A stretch of DNA of 64,000 nucleotides from Nocardia bhagyanarayanae (GTDB lineage Bacteria; Actinomycetota; Actinomycetes; Mycobacteriales; Mycobacteriaceae): assembly GCF_006716565.1 (NCBI RefSeq), contig NZ_VFPG01000001.1, forward strand, positions 5,518,001-5,582,000, in the 5' to 3' direction. Positions 40,800 to 51,434 of this stretch are shown piece by piece. Within the stretch, counting starts at the first letter, position 1. Each line of letters starts with the position of its first letter. The notes below the pieces were generated by a model. The model did no database searches. It was not told the origin of the DNA and saw only the letters and a program-made list of their open reading frames with translations. A program made the position numbers and the translations under genes.

Positions 40800-43220
<2,421 letters not shown>

Positions 43221-43227
43221 ACCACTT

Positions 43228-43265
43228 CCGGTGGCGCTCCGGCGGTTTCGCCGCGGCGCCACCGG
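43228..43265 (+). terminator. Strong nested hairpin after the DrrC-like gene
   Basis: CCGGTGGCGC (43228-43237) pairs perfectly with GCGCCACCGG (43256-43265), and inside it GGCGG/CGCC arms can extend the stem. It starts 8 bases after the stop and likely ends the AraC-VOC-DrrC transcript. Confidence 0.75.
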
Positions 43266-43367
43266 TTGGGAGTGCAAGCCCCCGCGCGCGTGGGTAGTAG
43301 TACTCATGCGTCGATCGCCCGATCGAGGAACACTCGGACGAAAGCGACGCGTGTGGAAGGGGCGGGG

Positions 43368-43448
43368 ATGAGCGAACGCAGTGAGCGAATCATGTGCCAG
43401 CGTGCCTCGCGCATGCCGCAGCCGAGCGCCGGCGAGGCGCAGGCATGA
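43368..43448 (+). CDS. 25-aa leader ORF coupled to the membrane protein gene
   Basis: ATG with a G-rich ribosome-binding region (GGAAGGGGCGGGG) upstream. It encodes MSERSERIMCQRASRMPQ and a short tail and stops as ATGA at the membrane protein's start (43445). The DNA stretch GAGCGAACGCAGTGAGCGAA is of a repetitive type that I believe recurs in actinobacterial genomes ahead of genes. It may act as a translational leader; a biological peptide is less likely. Confidence 0.4.
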   Translation: MSERSERIMCQRASRMPQPSAGEAQA

Positions 43449-43951
43449 GCGCGACGAGGGCGTGCGTGGCGGTGACCGGGGCCGCGATTCTGGTGATCCC
43501 GGCGCTGGACGTGGCGGCGCGGTTCCTGGCGACTCCCGGATGGATCTTCGCGTTCGTGTTCTACCTCGGCGCGCCGATCTGGCTGCTGAGCTTCGGCGCG
43601 TTGATCTGGATGGCCTCCGGAATGCTGTCCCCGACAAGCGCTTTCGCGGCGGCGCCCAAGGCGCACCAATGGATCGTGGCCGGGCTGCTGTGGGTGTACA
43701 TGTTCGGTCTGAGCATCTTCTGCTGGTTCATGTCGGACGGCGGGGACGCCGACGATTGGCAGTCACCGGCCGGTCGGCTGCTCGGGGTGGACGGGTACAA
43801 CAGCGACACCCCCGAATACCTGAACCGGGCCCAGGACATCGCCATGCCCGCGTTGGGCGCGGGGCTCGCCGCGCTGCTCGCCGCGGTGATCGGATATGCG
43901 ATCGTCGCCGGGCGGCAGCGCCGCCGGTCCGCACCGCGCATAACTGAATAG
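43445..43951 (+). CDS. Four-helix membrane protein, unknown function
   Basis: 168 aa. Hydrophobic segments: VAVTGAAILVIPALDVAARF, WIFAFVFYLGAPIWLLSFGA, WIVAGLLWVYMFGLSIFCWF and MPALGAGLAALLAAVIGYAI, with a roughly 45-residue loop (SDGGDADDWQ to EYLNRAQD) between the third and fourth. I recognise no family. It is translationally coupled to a short leader ORF. It ends about 110 bases before the arylsulfatase gene. Confidence 0.7.
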   Translation: MSATRACVAVTGAAILVIPALDVAARFLATPGWIFAFVFYLGAPIWLLSFGALIWMASGMLSPTSAFAAAPKAHQWIVAGLLWVYMFGLSIFCWFMSDGGDADDWQSPAGRLLGVDGYNSDTPEYLNRAQDIAMPALGAGLAALLAAVIGYAIVAGRQRRRSAPRITE

Positions 43952-44062
43952 TTGCTGATATCTCGACAGAGGCGATGATTTCCCCCTCGAGCAGGGCATA
44001 GCGCGCGTTATCCTCCACTCAGCACGTCGACAGCTATCTTCCAACCACGATCGGGGTGCTCG

Positions 44063-46414
44063 ATGGCGACCGATTTCAAGGGCAAGATCGCACTGGACAT
44101 CCGCGACTCCGAACCGGATTGGGGCCCGTTCGCGGCGCCCACCGCACCGGAGGGGACGCCGAATGTGCTGTACCTCGTCTGGGACGACATCGGTATCGCC
44201 ACCTGGGACTGCTTCGGCGGCCTCGTCGACATGCCGAACATGACGCGGATCGCCGAGCGCGGCGTGCGGCTGTCGCAGTTCCACACCACCGCGCTGTGCT
44301 CGCCCACGCGCGCGTCGTTGCTCACCGGACGCAACGCCACCTCCGTCGGCATGGCGACGATCGAGGAATTCACCGACGGCTTCCCCAATTGCAGTGGCCG
44401 GATTCCCTTCGAGACCGCGTTGCTGTCGGAGGTACTCGCCGAACAGGGGTGGAACACCTACTGCGTCGGCAAGTGGCACCTGACGCCGCTGGAGGAGTCG
44501 AATCTTGCTGCCACCAAACGGCATTGGCCGCTCGGCCGGGGTTTCGAACGCTTCTACGGTTTCATGGGCGGCGAGACCGACCAGTGGTACCCCGAGTTGA
44601 TCTACGACAATCACACCGCCGCGCCACCGGCCACCCCGGAGGAGGGCTACCACCTGTCGAAGGACATCGCGGACAAGACCATCGAGTTCATCCGCGACGC
44701 CAAGGTCATCGCGCCCGACAAGCCGTGGTTCTCCTACGTCTGCCCGGGTGCGGGCCACGCCCCGCATCACGTGTTCGCCGAGTGGGCCGACCGCTACGCC
44801 GGTCGCTTCGACATGGGCTACGAGGCCTACCGCGACATCGTGCTGGAGAACCAGAAACGGATGGGCATCGTCCCGGCCGAGACCGAGATGTCGCCGGTCA
44901 ACCCGTATCTCGGCGCCAAAGGCCCCAACGGCGAGCCGTGGCCGTTGCTGGACACCGTGCGCCCGTGGGACTCGCTGAACGCCGACGAGAAGCGGCTGTT
45001 CGCCCGAATGGCGGAGGTCTTCGCGGGCTTCCTGAGCTACACCGATGCTCAGATCGGCCGGATACTCGACTACCTGGAAGAGTCGGGCCAACTGGACGAC
45101 ACCATCATCGTGGTCATCTCCGACAACGGCGCCAGCGGCGAAGGCGGACCCAACGGCTCGGTCAACGAGGTGAAGTTCTTCAACGGCTACATCGACACCG
45201 TCGAAGAGAGCATGCGGTTCTACGACCGGCTCGGCGGCCCGCAGACCTACAACCACTATCCGATCGGCTGGGCGATGGCGTTCAACACGCCCTACAAGCT
45301 CTACAAGCGGTACGCCTCCCACGAGGGGGGCATCGCCGACCCCGCGATCATCTCCTGGCCCAACGGAATTCGCGCGCACGGCACGGTGTGCGACAGCTAC
45401 GTCAACGTGTGCGACGTGACGCCGACCGTCTACGACCTGCTGGGCATCACCCCGCCCGACACCGTGCGCGGCATCCCGCAACGGCCGCTGGAAGGCGTGA
45501 GTTTCAAAGCCGCACTGGACGATCCGTCGGCCGCGACCGGCAAGGACACGCAGTTCTACACGATGCTCGGCACCCGGGGCATCTGGCACCGCGGCTGGTT
45601 CGCCAACACCGTGCACGCGGCCACCCCGTCCGGCTGGAGTCACTTCGATCAGGACCGCTGGGAGCTCTACCACATCGAGGAGGACCGCAGCCAGAACCGC
45701 GACTTGGCCGCCGAGAATCCCGGGAAACTCGAAGAACTGAAGGCGTTGTGGTTCTCCGAGGCCGCCGAATACAACGGGCTGCCGCTGGCCGATCTCAACA
45801 TCCTCGAGACGCTGAACCGTTGGCGGCCCTACCTCATGGCCGACCGGACGAATTTCACGTACTACCCGGGAACCGCCGAGGTCGGCATCGGCGCCGGAGT
45901 CGAGATCCGCGGTCAGTCCTATTCGGTGCTCGCCGAAGTCACCGTCGACTCCCCCGCCGCCGAGGGCGTGTTGTTCAAACAGGGCGCGGGCCACGGCGGA
46001 CACGTCCTCTTCGTCAAAGACGGCCGGTTGCACTACCTCTACAACTTCATGGGCGAGGACGAGCAGTGGGTGTCCGCGCCGGACGCCGTGCCGTTGGGCA
46101 GCCACCTGTTCGGCGTCCGCTACGAGCGCACCGGCACCGTCGACGGCAGCCACACCCCGCTGGGTGAGCTTTCGCTGTATGTCGACGACGCCGTCGTCGC
46201 GTCTCGGTCCGGCCTGCGTACCCACCCGGGCACCTTCGGACTGGCGGGCGGCGGAATCGGTGTGGGCCGCAACGGCGGGCAGCCGGTGTCGAGCGCGTAC
46301 ACCGCACCGTATCCGTTCACCGGTGGCACCGTCGCGAAGGTGATCGTCGATACCTCGGGCACCCCGTACATCGACGTCGAACGGGAACTCGCGGCGGCGT
46401 TCGCCAAAGACTGA
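44063..46414 (+). CDS. Arylsulfatase (alkaline-phosphatase superfamily, formylglycine type)
   Basis: 783 aa. CSPTRASLLTGR is the sulfatase signature, with Cys79 to be converted to formylglycine. Metal ligands lie in VWDDIGIATWD near the start and VISDNGASGEGG in the middle, and VGKWHLTP carries the active-site Lys/His. The C-terminal ~200 residues are a sulfatase extension ending in a beta-rich domain. Larger than typical ~550-aa enzymes, as in mycobacterial AtsA/AtsD-type proteins. It hydrolyses aryl or alkyl sulfate esters for sulfur supply. There is no signal peptide, so it is cytosolic. Needs a formylglycine-generating enzyme or sulfatase-maturase from elsewhere. Confidence 0.92.
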   Translation: MATDFKGKIALDIRDSEPDWGPFAAPTAPEGTPNVLYLVWDDIGIATWDCFGGLVDMPNMTRIAERGVRLSQFHTTALCSPTRASLLTGRNATSVGMATIEEFTDGFPNCSGRIPFETALLSEVLAEQGWNTYCVGKWHLTPLEESNLAATKRHWPLGRGFERFYGFMGGETDQWYPELIYDNHTAAPPATPEEGYHLSKDIADKTIEFIRDAKVIAPDKPWFSYVCPGAGHAPHHVFAEWADRYAGRFDMGYEAYRDIVLENQKRMGIVPAETEMSPVNPYLGAKGPNGEPWPLLDTVRPWDSLNADEKRLFARMAEVFAGFLSYTDAQIGRILDYLEESGQLDDTIIVVISDNGASGEGGPNGSVNEVKFFNGYIDTVEESMRFYDRLGGPQTYNHYPIGWAMAFNTPYKLYKRYASHEGGIADPAIISWPNGIRAHGTVCDSYVNVCDVTPTVYDLLGITPPDTVRGIPQRPLEGVSFKAALDDPSAATGKDTQFYTMLGTRGIWHRGWFANTVHAATPSGWSHFDQDRWELYHIEEDRSQNRDLAAENPGKLEELKALWFSEAAEYNGLPLADLNILETLNRWRPYLMADRTNFTYYPGTAEVGIGAGVEIRGQSYSVLAEVTVDSPAAEGVLFKQGAGHGGHVLFVKDGRLHYLYNFMGEDEQWVSAPDAVPLGSHLFGVRYERTGTVDGSHTPLGELSLYVDDAVVASRSGLRTHPGTFGLAGGGIGVGRNGGQPVSSAYTAPYPFTGGTVAKVIVDTSGTPYIDVERELAAAFAKD

Positions 46415-46445
46415 CGGTCACTTCGCCGAACGCCTCCCCGCTAAC

Positions 46446-46459
46446 TAGAACATGTTCTA
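46446..46459. promoter_or_regulatory. KstR-type operator palindrome
   Basis: TAGAACATGTTCTA is a perfect 14-bp palindrome and fits the published KstR consensus TNNAACNNGTTNNA at every fixed position. It lies about 80 bases upstream of the FadD gene, in the right place to repress it. KstR controls cholesterol-catabolism genes in mycolic-acid actinobacteria. Confidence 0.75.
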
Positions 46460-46537
46460 CAGTTGGTCGTCGGTCGGCGCCCAACGAGGCGAATCCCGAA
46501 CCTCCGCGGCCCGGCCAGGGTCTCGCGAGGAGTGGAT

Positions 46538-48145
46538 GTGCAGTTCAACCTGGCCGATGTCTTCGAGACGGTCGCGGCCGCGGTCCCCGACCGCGTCGCG
46601 CTGACCTACGAGGGCGAGCACCGCACCTACGCTCGGCTCGACGCCGAAGCCAACAAGGTGGCGCGACTGTTGTCGGAAGCGGGCATCGGCGCGGGCGAAC
46701 ACGTGTCGCTGTTCTTGAAGAACAGCGTCGAACACGTCACCGCCATCCTGGGTCTGATCAAGATTCGCGCGGTGCCGATCAACGTCAACTACCGCTACAC
46801 CCCCGCCGAGCTCGAGTACATCTTCACGAATTCGGATTCCGTGGCCGTGATCGTCGAACTGCCCGAACACCAGCGAACGCTGGCCGGGCTCCTCGACGCG
46901 TGCCCGCTGGTGCGGACCGTGATCGTGGTCGGTGCGATCGAGGGTGAACTGCGCGCCGCCGCGGAGGCGCGCTCGATCGCCGTGGTGCCGTTCGCCGATG
47001 CCGAAACCTACTCCCCCGCCATGGAATTCGCACCGCGCACCGGAGACGAGCTGTACCTGCTCTACACCGGGGGCACGACCGGGTACCCGAAGGGGGTGAT
47101 GTGGCGGCACGACGATTTCTTCCGCAAGCCGCTCTCCGGCGGCAACCCCTACGGTGCCGACGCCCGGCAGGATCTCGCCGAAATAGCCACCGCCGCCAAA
47201 GAATTCCCGGAGCTGGCCTTCCTGATCGCCGCACCGCTGATGCACGGCGCCGCGCTGTACTCGCTGTTCACCTTCTTCACCCTCGGGGCGCGCGTCGTCC
47301 TCATGCGCGACTTCGATCCGCGACGCGTCGTGGAGGCGATCGAGCGAGACAAGCTCCAGGTGATCCTCATCGTCGGGGACGGTATGGGCCTTCCGCTGGT
47401 CGACGAGATGGAGCGACGCCGGGGCGAGATCGACTTCAGCTCGCTGTTCTCGATCACCTCGGGCGGCGCGATCTGGTCGGTCGGCGTGCGCGAACGCATG
47501 CTCGCGGTCAAGCCGGATCTGCTGCTGCGCGACAACTTCGGAGCCTCCGAGTCCGGCAACGACGGCGCCTTCACCGTCGACGAGCACGGTAATCTGCGCA
47601 TGCCGCCGTCGCCGACCATGCTCCTCGTCGACGAGGACCTCGACGACATCCCGCCGGGCAGCGAGCGGATCGGATACATCGCCCGCGTCGGCAACATCCC
47701 GCTCGGGTACTACAAGGACGACGAGAAATCCGCCCGCACCTTCCGCACCCGCGCCGACGGCACGCGGATGTCGATCCTCGGCGACATGGGGCGCGTCGAG
47801 GCGGACGGCACCATCGTGTTCCTCGGACGCGGCTCGCAGTGCATCAACACCGGCGGCGAGAAGGTCTTCGCCGAAGAGGTCGAGGCCGCACTGCACGACC
47901 ACCCGTCGATCGCCGACGCGCTCGTCGTCCCCGTGCCCGACGAGCGCATGGGCCAGAAGGTCGCCGCGGTCGTCGCCACCTATCCGGACGCACCGGAGCT
48001 CGAACTGGAGGAAGTCCAGCGGCACTGCCGAAAGACATTGGCGGGCTACAAGATACCGCGATCCATGGTCGTGGTGGACGAAGTCCGGCGCACGCCGGCG
48101 GGCAAAGCCGACTACCGCTGGGCGGCCGCGGTCGCGGCGGGATAG
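46538..48145 (+). CDS. Acyl-CoA synthetase, FadD19/FadD17-like (steroid side-chain type)
   Basis: 535 aa. GTG 46538 has AGGAG 5 bases upstream; the GTG at 46532 is too close to it. Adenylation motifs: LLYTGGTTGYPKGVMW (P-loop), FGASESGNDG and LGDMGRVEADGTIVFLGRGS, with the C-terminal catalytic Lys in RTPAGKADYRW. It resembles the mycobacterial FadD that activate sterol-derived C5/C3 side chains, and the KstR-type operator supports a steroid role. It makes acyl-CoA from a free acid and ATP. Its last 34 bases overlap the convergent MMPL gene. Confidence 0.9.
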   Translation: MQFNLADVFETVAAAVPDRVALTYEGEHRTYARLDAEANKVARLLSEAGIGAGEHVSLFLKNSVEHVTAILGLIKIRAVPINVNYRYTPAELEYIFTNSDSVAVIVELPEHQRTLAGLLDACPLVRTVIVVGAIEGELRAAAEARSIAVVPFADAETYSPAMEFAPRTGDELYLLYTGGTTGYPKGVMWRHDDFFRKPLSGGNPYGADARQDLAEIATAAKEFPELAFLIAAPLMHGAALYSLFTFFTLGARVVLMRDFDPRRVVEAIERDKLQVILIVGDGMGLPLVDEMERRRGEIDFSSLFSITSGGAIWSVGVRERMLAVKPDLLLRDNFGASESGNDGAFTVDEHGNLRMPPSPTMLLVDEDLDDIPPGSERIGYIARVGNIPLGYYKDDEKSARTFRTRADGTRMSILGDMGRVEADGTIVFLGRGSQCINTGGEKVFAEEVEAALHDHPSIADALVVPVPDERMGQKVAAVVATYPDAPELELEEVQRHCRKTLAGYKIPRSMVVVDEVRRTPAGKADYRWAAAVAAG

Positions 48146-50199
48146 GAGGCACGCGCGGCAGGCTCGCCCGGCCACCAGACTTTGTCGCCCAATATCGCGA
48201 ACAAGGCCGGAACGACCAGCGTGCGCACCACGAAGGTGTCCAGCAGGATGCCGACGCCCACGACGATGCCCAACTGGGTCAGGGTGATCAGCGGCAGCAC
48301 TCCCAGGACGCAGAACACCGCGGCGAGGACGACGCCCGCGCTGGTGATGACGGCGCCGGTCGAGGCGACCGCACGGACCATGCCCCGCGTGGTGCCGTGC
48401 GCGTTCGCCTCCTCCCGCGCCCTGGTCACCAGGAAGATCGTGTAATCCACGCCCAGCGCCACGAGGAACAGGAAGCCGAACAGCGGGACGTTGGTGTCCA
48501 GCGCCGGGAAGCCGAACACGTTGTCGCTGATCCAGCTGCCCGCGCCGAGTGCGGCGAGGGCACTGAGCACCGTGACACCCACCAGCAGCACCGCGGCGGG
48601 CAACGCGCGGAGCAACACCACGAGCACCAGCAGCACGACGGCGAGGATGAGCGGGACGACCAGAGCTTGGTCGCGGCGCGCGGCGTCCCGGACGTCGAGC
48701 GCTTCGGCATCGGATCCGCCGACCAGCGCCTCCGCGCCGGGCACCGCCGCCACCGCCGACCGGATGTTCTCGATGGTGGTGAACGCCGTTGCGGAGGCCG
48801 GAGCCGCGTCGAGCACCACCGACCAACGGGTCCAACCACTTTCGGCTGTTCCCGTCACTGTGGCGCGCGAGACGCCGGAGACGGTGTCGAGCGCCGACTG
48901 GACCGGCGCGGTAGCGCTGGTCCGCGCGATCACGAGGGCCGGGTCCGACGCTCCCGACGGGAAGTGCTCGGCAAGGACGTTCAAACCGTCGACCGATTCG
49001 GCTTGGACGCGGAACTGTTCGGTGCGCGAGAGCCCGATGTCGGTGGTCGCCAGACCGGCGGCGAAGACGACGAGCACCGCCGACGCGCCGCAGGCGACGA
49101 CGGCAGGGCGGCGCACCACCCGCGTCGCGACCGCGGCCCAGGCCCCGTCCTCGGCGGCGTCGCGGCCATCCGGGCGGGGCACGAACGGCCAGAACACCCG
49201 TCGTCCGCACAGCGCGAGGGCGGACGGCAGCGCGGTGAGCACGAAGATCACCGCGACCACCAGGCCGGCCGCCGCGAACGCGCCGAGGCTGCGGGTGTTC
49301 GGCGACAGGCCCAGCAGCAAGGTCAGCAGGGCGAGGACCACGGTGACGTTGCTGGCGACGATGGCGGGTCCGGCGTGCCGCACCGCCGCACGCAACGCCT
49401 CGCGATGGTCGGTGTGCCGGTGCAGTTCGTCGCGGTAGCGCGACACCAGCAGCAGCGCGTAATTGGTTCCCGCCCCGAAGACGAGCACGCTGGTGATGCC
49501 GGAGGTCGATCCGTCGAAGACGAGTCCGGTGAGGTCGGCGAGGGCGGTGCCGACGCTGGTGGCGACCCGGTCCGCGAGGCCGACCACGGTCAGCGGCACC
49601 AGCCACAGCACCGGCGAGCGGTAGGTCACGATCAGCAGCACCATCACCACGATCGCGGTCACGGTGAGCAGCAGGGTGTTCGCACCGGAGAACGAGTCGG
49701 CGATATCGGCCCCGAAGGCCGGTCCGCCCGTCACCTGCAATCGGAGGCCCTCGGGTGCGCCTTCGGTGACGGCGGCGCGCAGTTCCTCGATCCGGTCGGT
49801 GAGTGCGAAACCGTTGAGATCCGCGGGGACCGCGACGCGGCCGAGCGCCGCGCGACCGTCGGGGGCCACGACGACGTCTGTCGGTCGCGCGGCGGCATCG
49901 GCGCGGGCGATCGCCGCTTCCAGCGCGGCGCGATCGGCTTGCGTCAGTTCGCCGTCGTCGGCGCGGGTCGCGACCACGATGGCGGCGGCCGTTCCGGCGT
50001 CCGGGAACTGTTCGGCCACCAGCGCGGCGCGCGCGGACTCGGTCGAGGCGGGCAGCGAATCGGGCGCCTGGCCGGCGCTGTCGTTGCCGCCCGCCAGCGC
50101 CATGACCGCCATGGCCGCCGCGACGACCACGAGCAGGACACCCCACGATCGTCGCCCGGTGACGAGCCTGGCGAATCCGTCCCATGCGCTCCCGTTCAC
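48112..50199 (-). CDS. MMPL-family membrane transporter
   Basis: 695 aa, RND-like. Twelve-segment plan: one helix (SWGVLLVVVAAAMAVMALAG), an extracytosolic domain, then helices including TLLLTVTAIVVMVLLIVTYR and VLVFGAGTNYALLLVSRYRD. The second half repeats the plan (PLFGFLFLVALGVDYTIFLV). Such proteins export lipids or small molecules with the proton gradient. FGAGTNYALLLVSRYRDE and ALGVDYTIFLVTRAREEAN are the characteristic paired TM4/TM10 motifs. GTG start. Divergent from a MarR regulator that probably controls it. Confidence 0.92.
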   Translation of the reverse strand: MNGSAWDGFARLVTGRRSWGVLLVVVAAAMAVMALAGGNDSAGQAPDSLPASTESARAALVAEQFPDAGTAAAIVVATRADDGELTQADRAALEAAIARADAAARPTDVVVAPDGRAALGRVAVPADLNGFALTDRIEELRAAVTEGAPEGLRLQVTGGPAFGADIADSFSGANTLLLTVTAIVVMVLLIVTYRSPVLWLVPLTVVGLADRVATSVGTALADLTGLVFDGSTSGITSVLVFGAGTNYALLLVSRYRDELHRHTDHREALRAAVRHAGPAIVASNVTVVLALLTLLLGLSPNTRSLGAFAAAGLVVAVIFVLTALPSALALCGRRVFWPFVPRPDGRDAAEDGAWAAVATRVVRRPAVVACGASAVLVVFAAGLATTDIGLSRTEQFRVQAESVDGLNVLAEHFPSGASDPALVIARTSATAPVQSALDTVSGVSRATVTGTAESGWTRWSVVLDAAPASATAFTTIENIRSAVAAVPGAEALVGGSDAEALDVRDAARRDQALVVPLILAVVLLVLVVLLRALPAAVLLVGVTVLSALAALGAGSWISDNVFGFPALDTNVPLFGFLFLVALGVDYTIFLVTRAREEANAHGTTRGMVRAVASTGAVITSAGVVLAAVFCVLGVLPLITLTQLGIVVGVGILLDTFVVRTLVVPALFAILGDKVWWPGEPAARASYPAATAAAQR

Positions 50200-50287
50200 G
50201 TCGGCAACTATTTCAGAAACTTAATTAATTGGCAACGGGCGCGCCCCCGAGTGACTAAGCTCTGAGCCGGACAGACAGGAGGCGCCG
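50200..50287. promoter_or_regulatory. Divergent MMPL/MarR promoter with AT-rich palindrome
   Basis: TTAATTAA (50221-50228) lies in the 88-bp gap in an otherwise GC-rich context, and AATTAATT overlaps it. GGCAAC occurs on both sides, before and after the AT core. MarR proteins usually bind AT-rich imperfect palindromes between themselves and a divergent exporter gene, which is exactly this layout. Confidence 0.5.
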
Positions 50288-50809
50288 GTGGGCGACAGCG
50301 TCGCGAACACGACGGATCCGGGCATCGATCGGACGGCATTGGAGGCCGAGATCGCTCGGGACCTTCGCGCGCTAACGGCCGTCTCGGAGCAGGTCGGTCA
50401 CGTCTTCGCGCGGGAGAACAACCTGCGCCCCAACGATTTTCGCGCCTTGATGCACGTCGCGACGGCCGATGCCGAAGGCACGCCCGTCACCGCTGGGCAG
50501 CTGAGCAAGTTGATGGGAATCTCCGCGCCCGCCGTCACCTACCTGATCGAGCGCATGATCGACTCGGGCCACCTGGAACGCATCCCGGACGCCGCCGATC
50601 GACGTCGAGTCCACCTGCGCTACACCGAGCACGGCATGGCGGTCGCGGCGGGCTTCTTCGGCCCGCTCGGCGCCCGGACCCGTGCCGCGCTGGCCGAGCT
50701 GCCCGATGCCGACCTGCGGGCTGCCCATCGGGTCCTCGTCGGAGTCACGGCCGCGCTGCGCGAGTTCCACGCGGAGTTGCCCGCGGCCGGAGGGCCGGTT
50801 TCGGAGTAG
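50288..50809 (+). CDS. MarR-family transcriptional regulator
   Basis: 173 aa from a GTG with AGGAGG upstream. Winged helix: VTAGQLSKLMGISAPAVTYL (recognition helix), then DRRRVHLRYTEHGMAV in the wing (the DRR motif is typical). It probably represses the divergent MMPL transporter, released by a ligand exported by it. The small membrane protein gene follows on the same strand. Confidence 0.88.
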   Translation: MGDSVANTTDPGIDRTALEAEIARDLRALTAVSEQVGHVFARENNLRPNDFRALMHVATADAEGTPVTAGQLSKLMGISAPAVTYLIERMIDSGHLERIPDAADRRRVHLRYTEHGMAVAAGFFGPLGARTRAALAELPDADLRAAHRVLVGVTAALREFHAELPAAGGPVSE

Positions 50810-50876
50810 TCATCCGGCGAAAAAGGCACGTGCGCGGCGGTTCGCGAAGGAGCAGAATGGAGCCAGGAAGGTCATC

Positions 50877-51083
50877 ATGCGACTGCTCAAGGGTCTGCTC
50901 GACGTAGTGGTTGGAGTTCTGACCGCCGTACTCGGCACGGTGGTGGGGATTCTCGCGGCCGTGGTGTGGCTCGTCGGCGGGGTGCTGTGCGTGACGATCA
51001 TCCTTCTTCCGCTGGGCCTGCCCGTCGTGCGGCTCGCCCGCCGCCTGTTCGGTCTCTCCCGGCAGCTGATGCGGCTGCCCTGA
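50877..51083 (+). CDS. Small membrane protein, unknown function
   Basis: 68 aa. Start ATG 50877 with AGGAAGG upstream. One long hydrophobic stretch (VVVGVLTAVLGTVVGILAAV, then VVWLVGGVLCVTIILLPLGL) could form two helices, and a basic tail RLARRLFGLSRQLMRLP stays cytosolic. Nothing in it indicates a function. It is 67 bases after the MarR stop and possibly co-transcribed. Confidence 0.6.
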   Translation: MRLLKGLLDVVVGVLTAVLGTVVGILAAVVWLVGGVLCVTIILLPLGLPVVRLARRLFGLSRQLMRLP

Positions 51084-51434
51084 GCGCGCGGCTCCGTGAG
51101 AGTCCCCCGTTCCAAACCGGTTCGAGGCGAGACGCCGGGGTGCGGCGCGACGTCGACGAGGCGACGGTTAAGATCAATTTGAGTGCGTGAACGCCGCATC
51201 GGGCGTCCGCACCAAGGACGGTCCGTCCTCACCACGGGAATCCGGACCGGCGAGCCGATCATCCTGCGGCACACCCACGGCGGAGAGACCCGCCGGAACA
51301 AGTCGGTGTGTCCGGACGGGAGCGGCTGTTCCCGCGTGCCGTCGTCCCGGAATCGAGCCTGCTCCGGAAGTCCCCGGATCGGCGGTGCGCTCGCCGACGG
51401 TCGCCCTGCGCGGCGACCGAAAAGGAGTCTTCCC
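51084..51434 (+). promoter_or_regulatory. 351-bp leader of the acetolactate synthase gene with GC-rich hairpin at the ribosome-binding site
   Basis: No credible gene. CGGTCGCC (51398-51405) and GGCGACCG (51412-51419) form a perfect 8-bp stem with a 6-base loop that ends two bases before AAAGGAG (51421-51427). GGACG and CGTCC near 51218 could form another small stem. Such a structure could limit ribosome access or be part of an attenuator. I do not see a leader peptide rich in Leu/Val/Ile codons. Confidence 0.5.

Noticed and set aside
46457..50185. 1242-codon minus-strand frame
   Set aside because: Covers the FadD and MMPL genes in the wrong frames; the true MMPL and FadD frames carry clear motifs.
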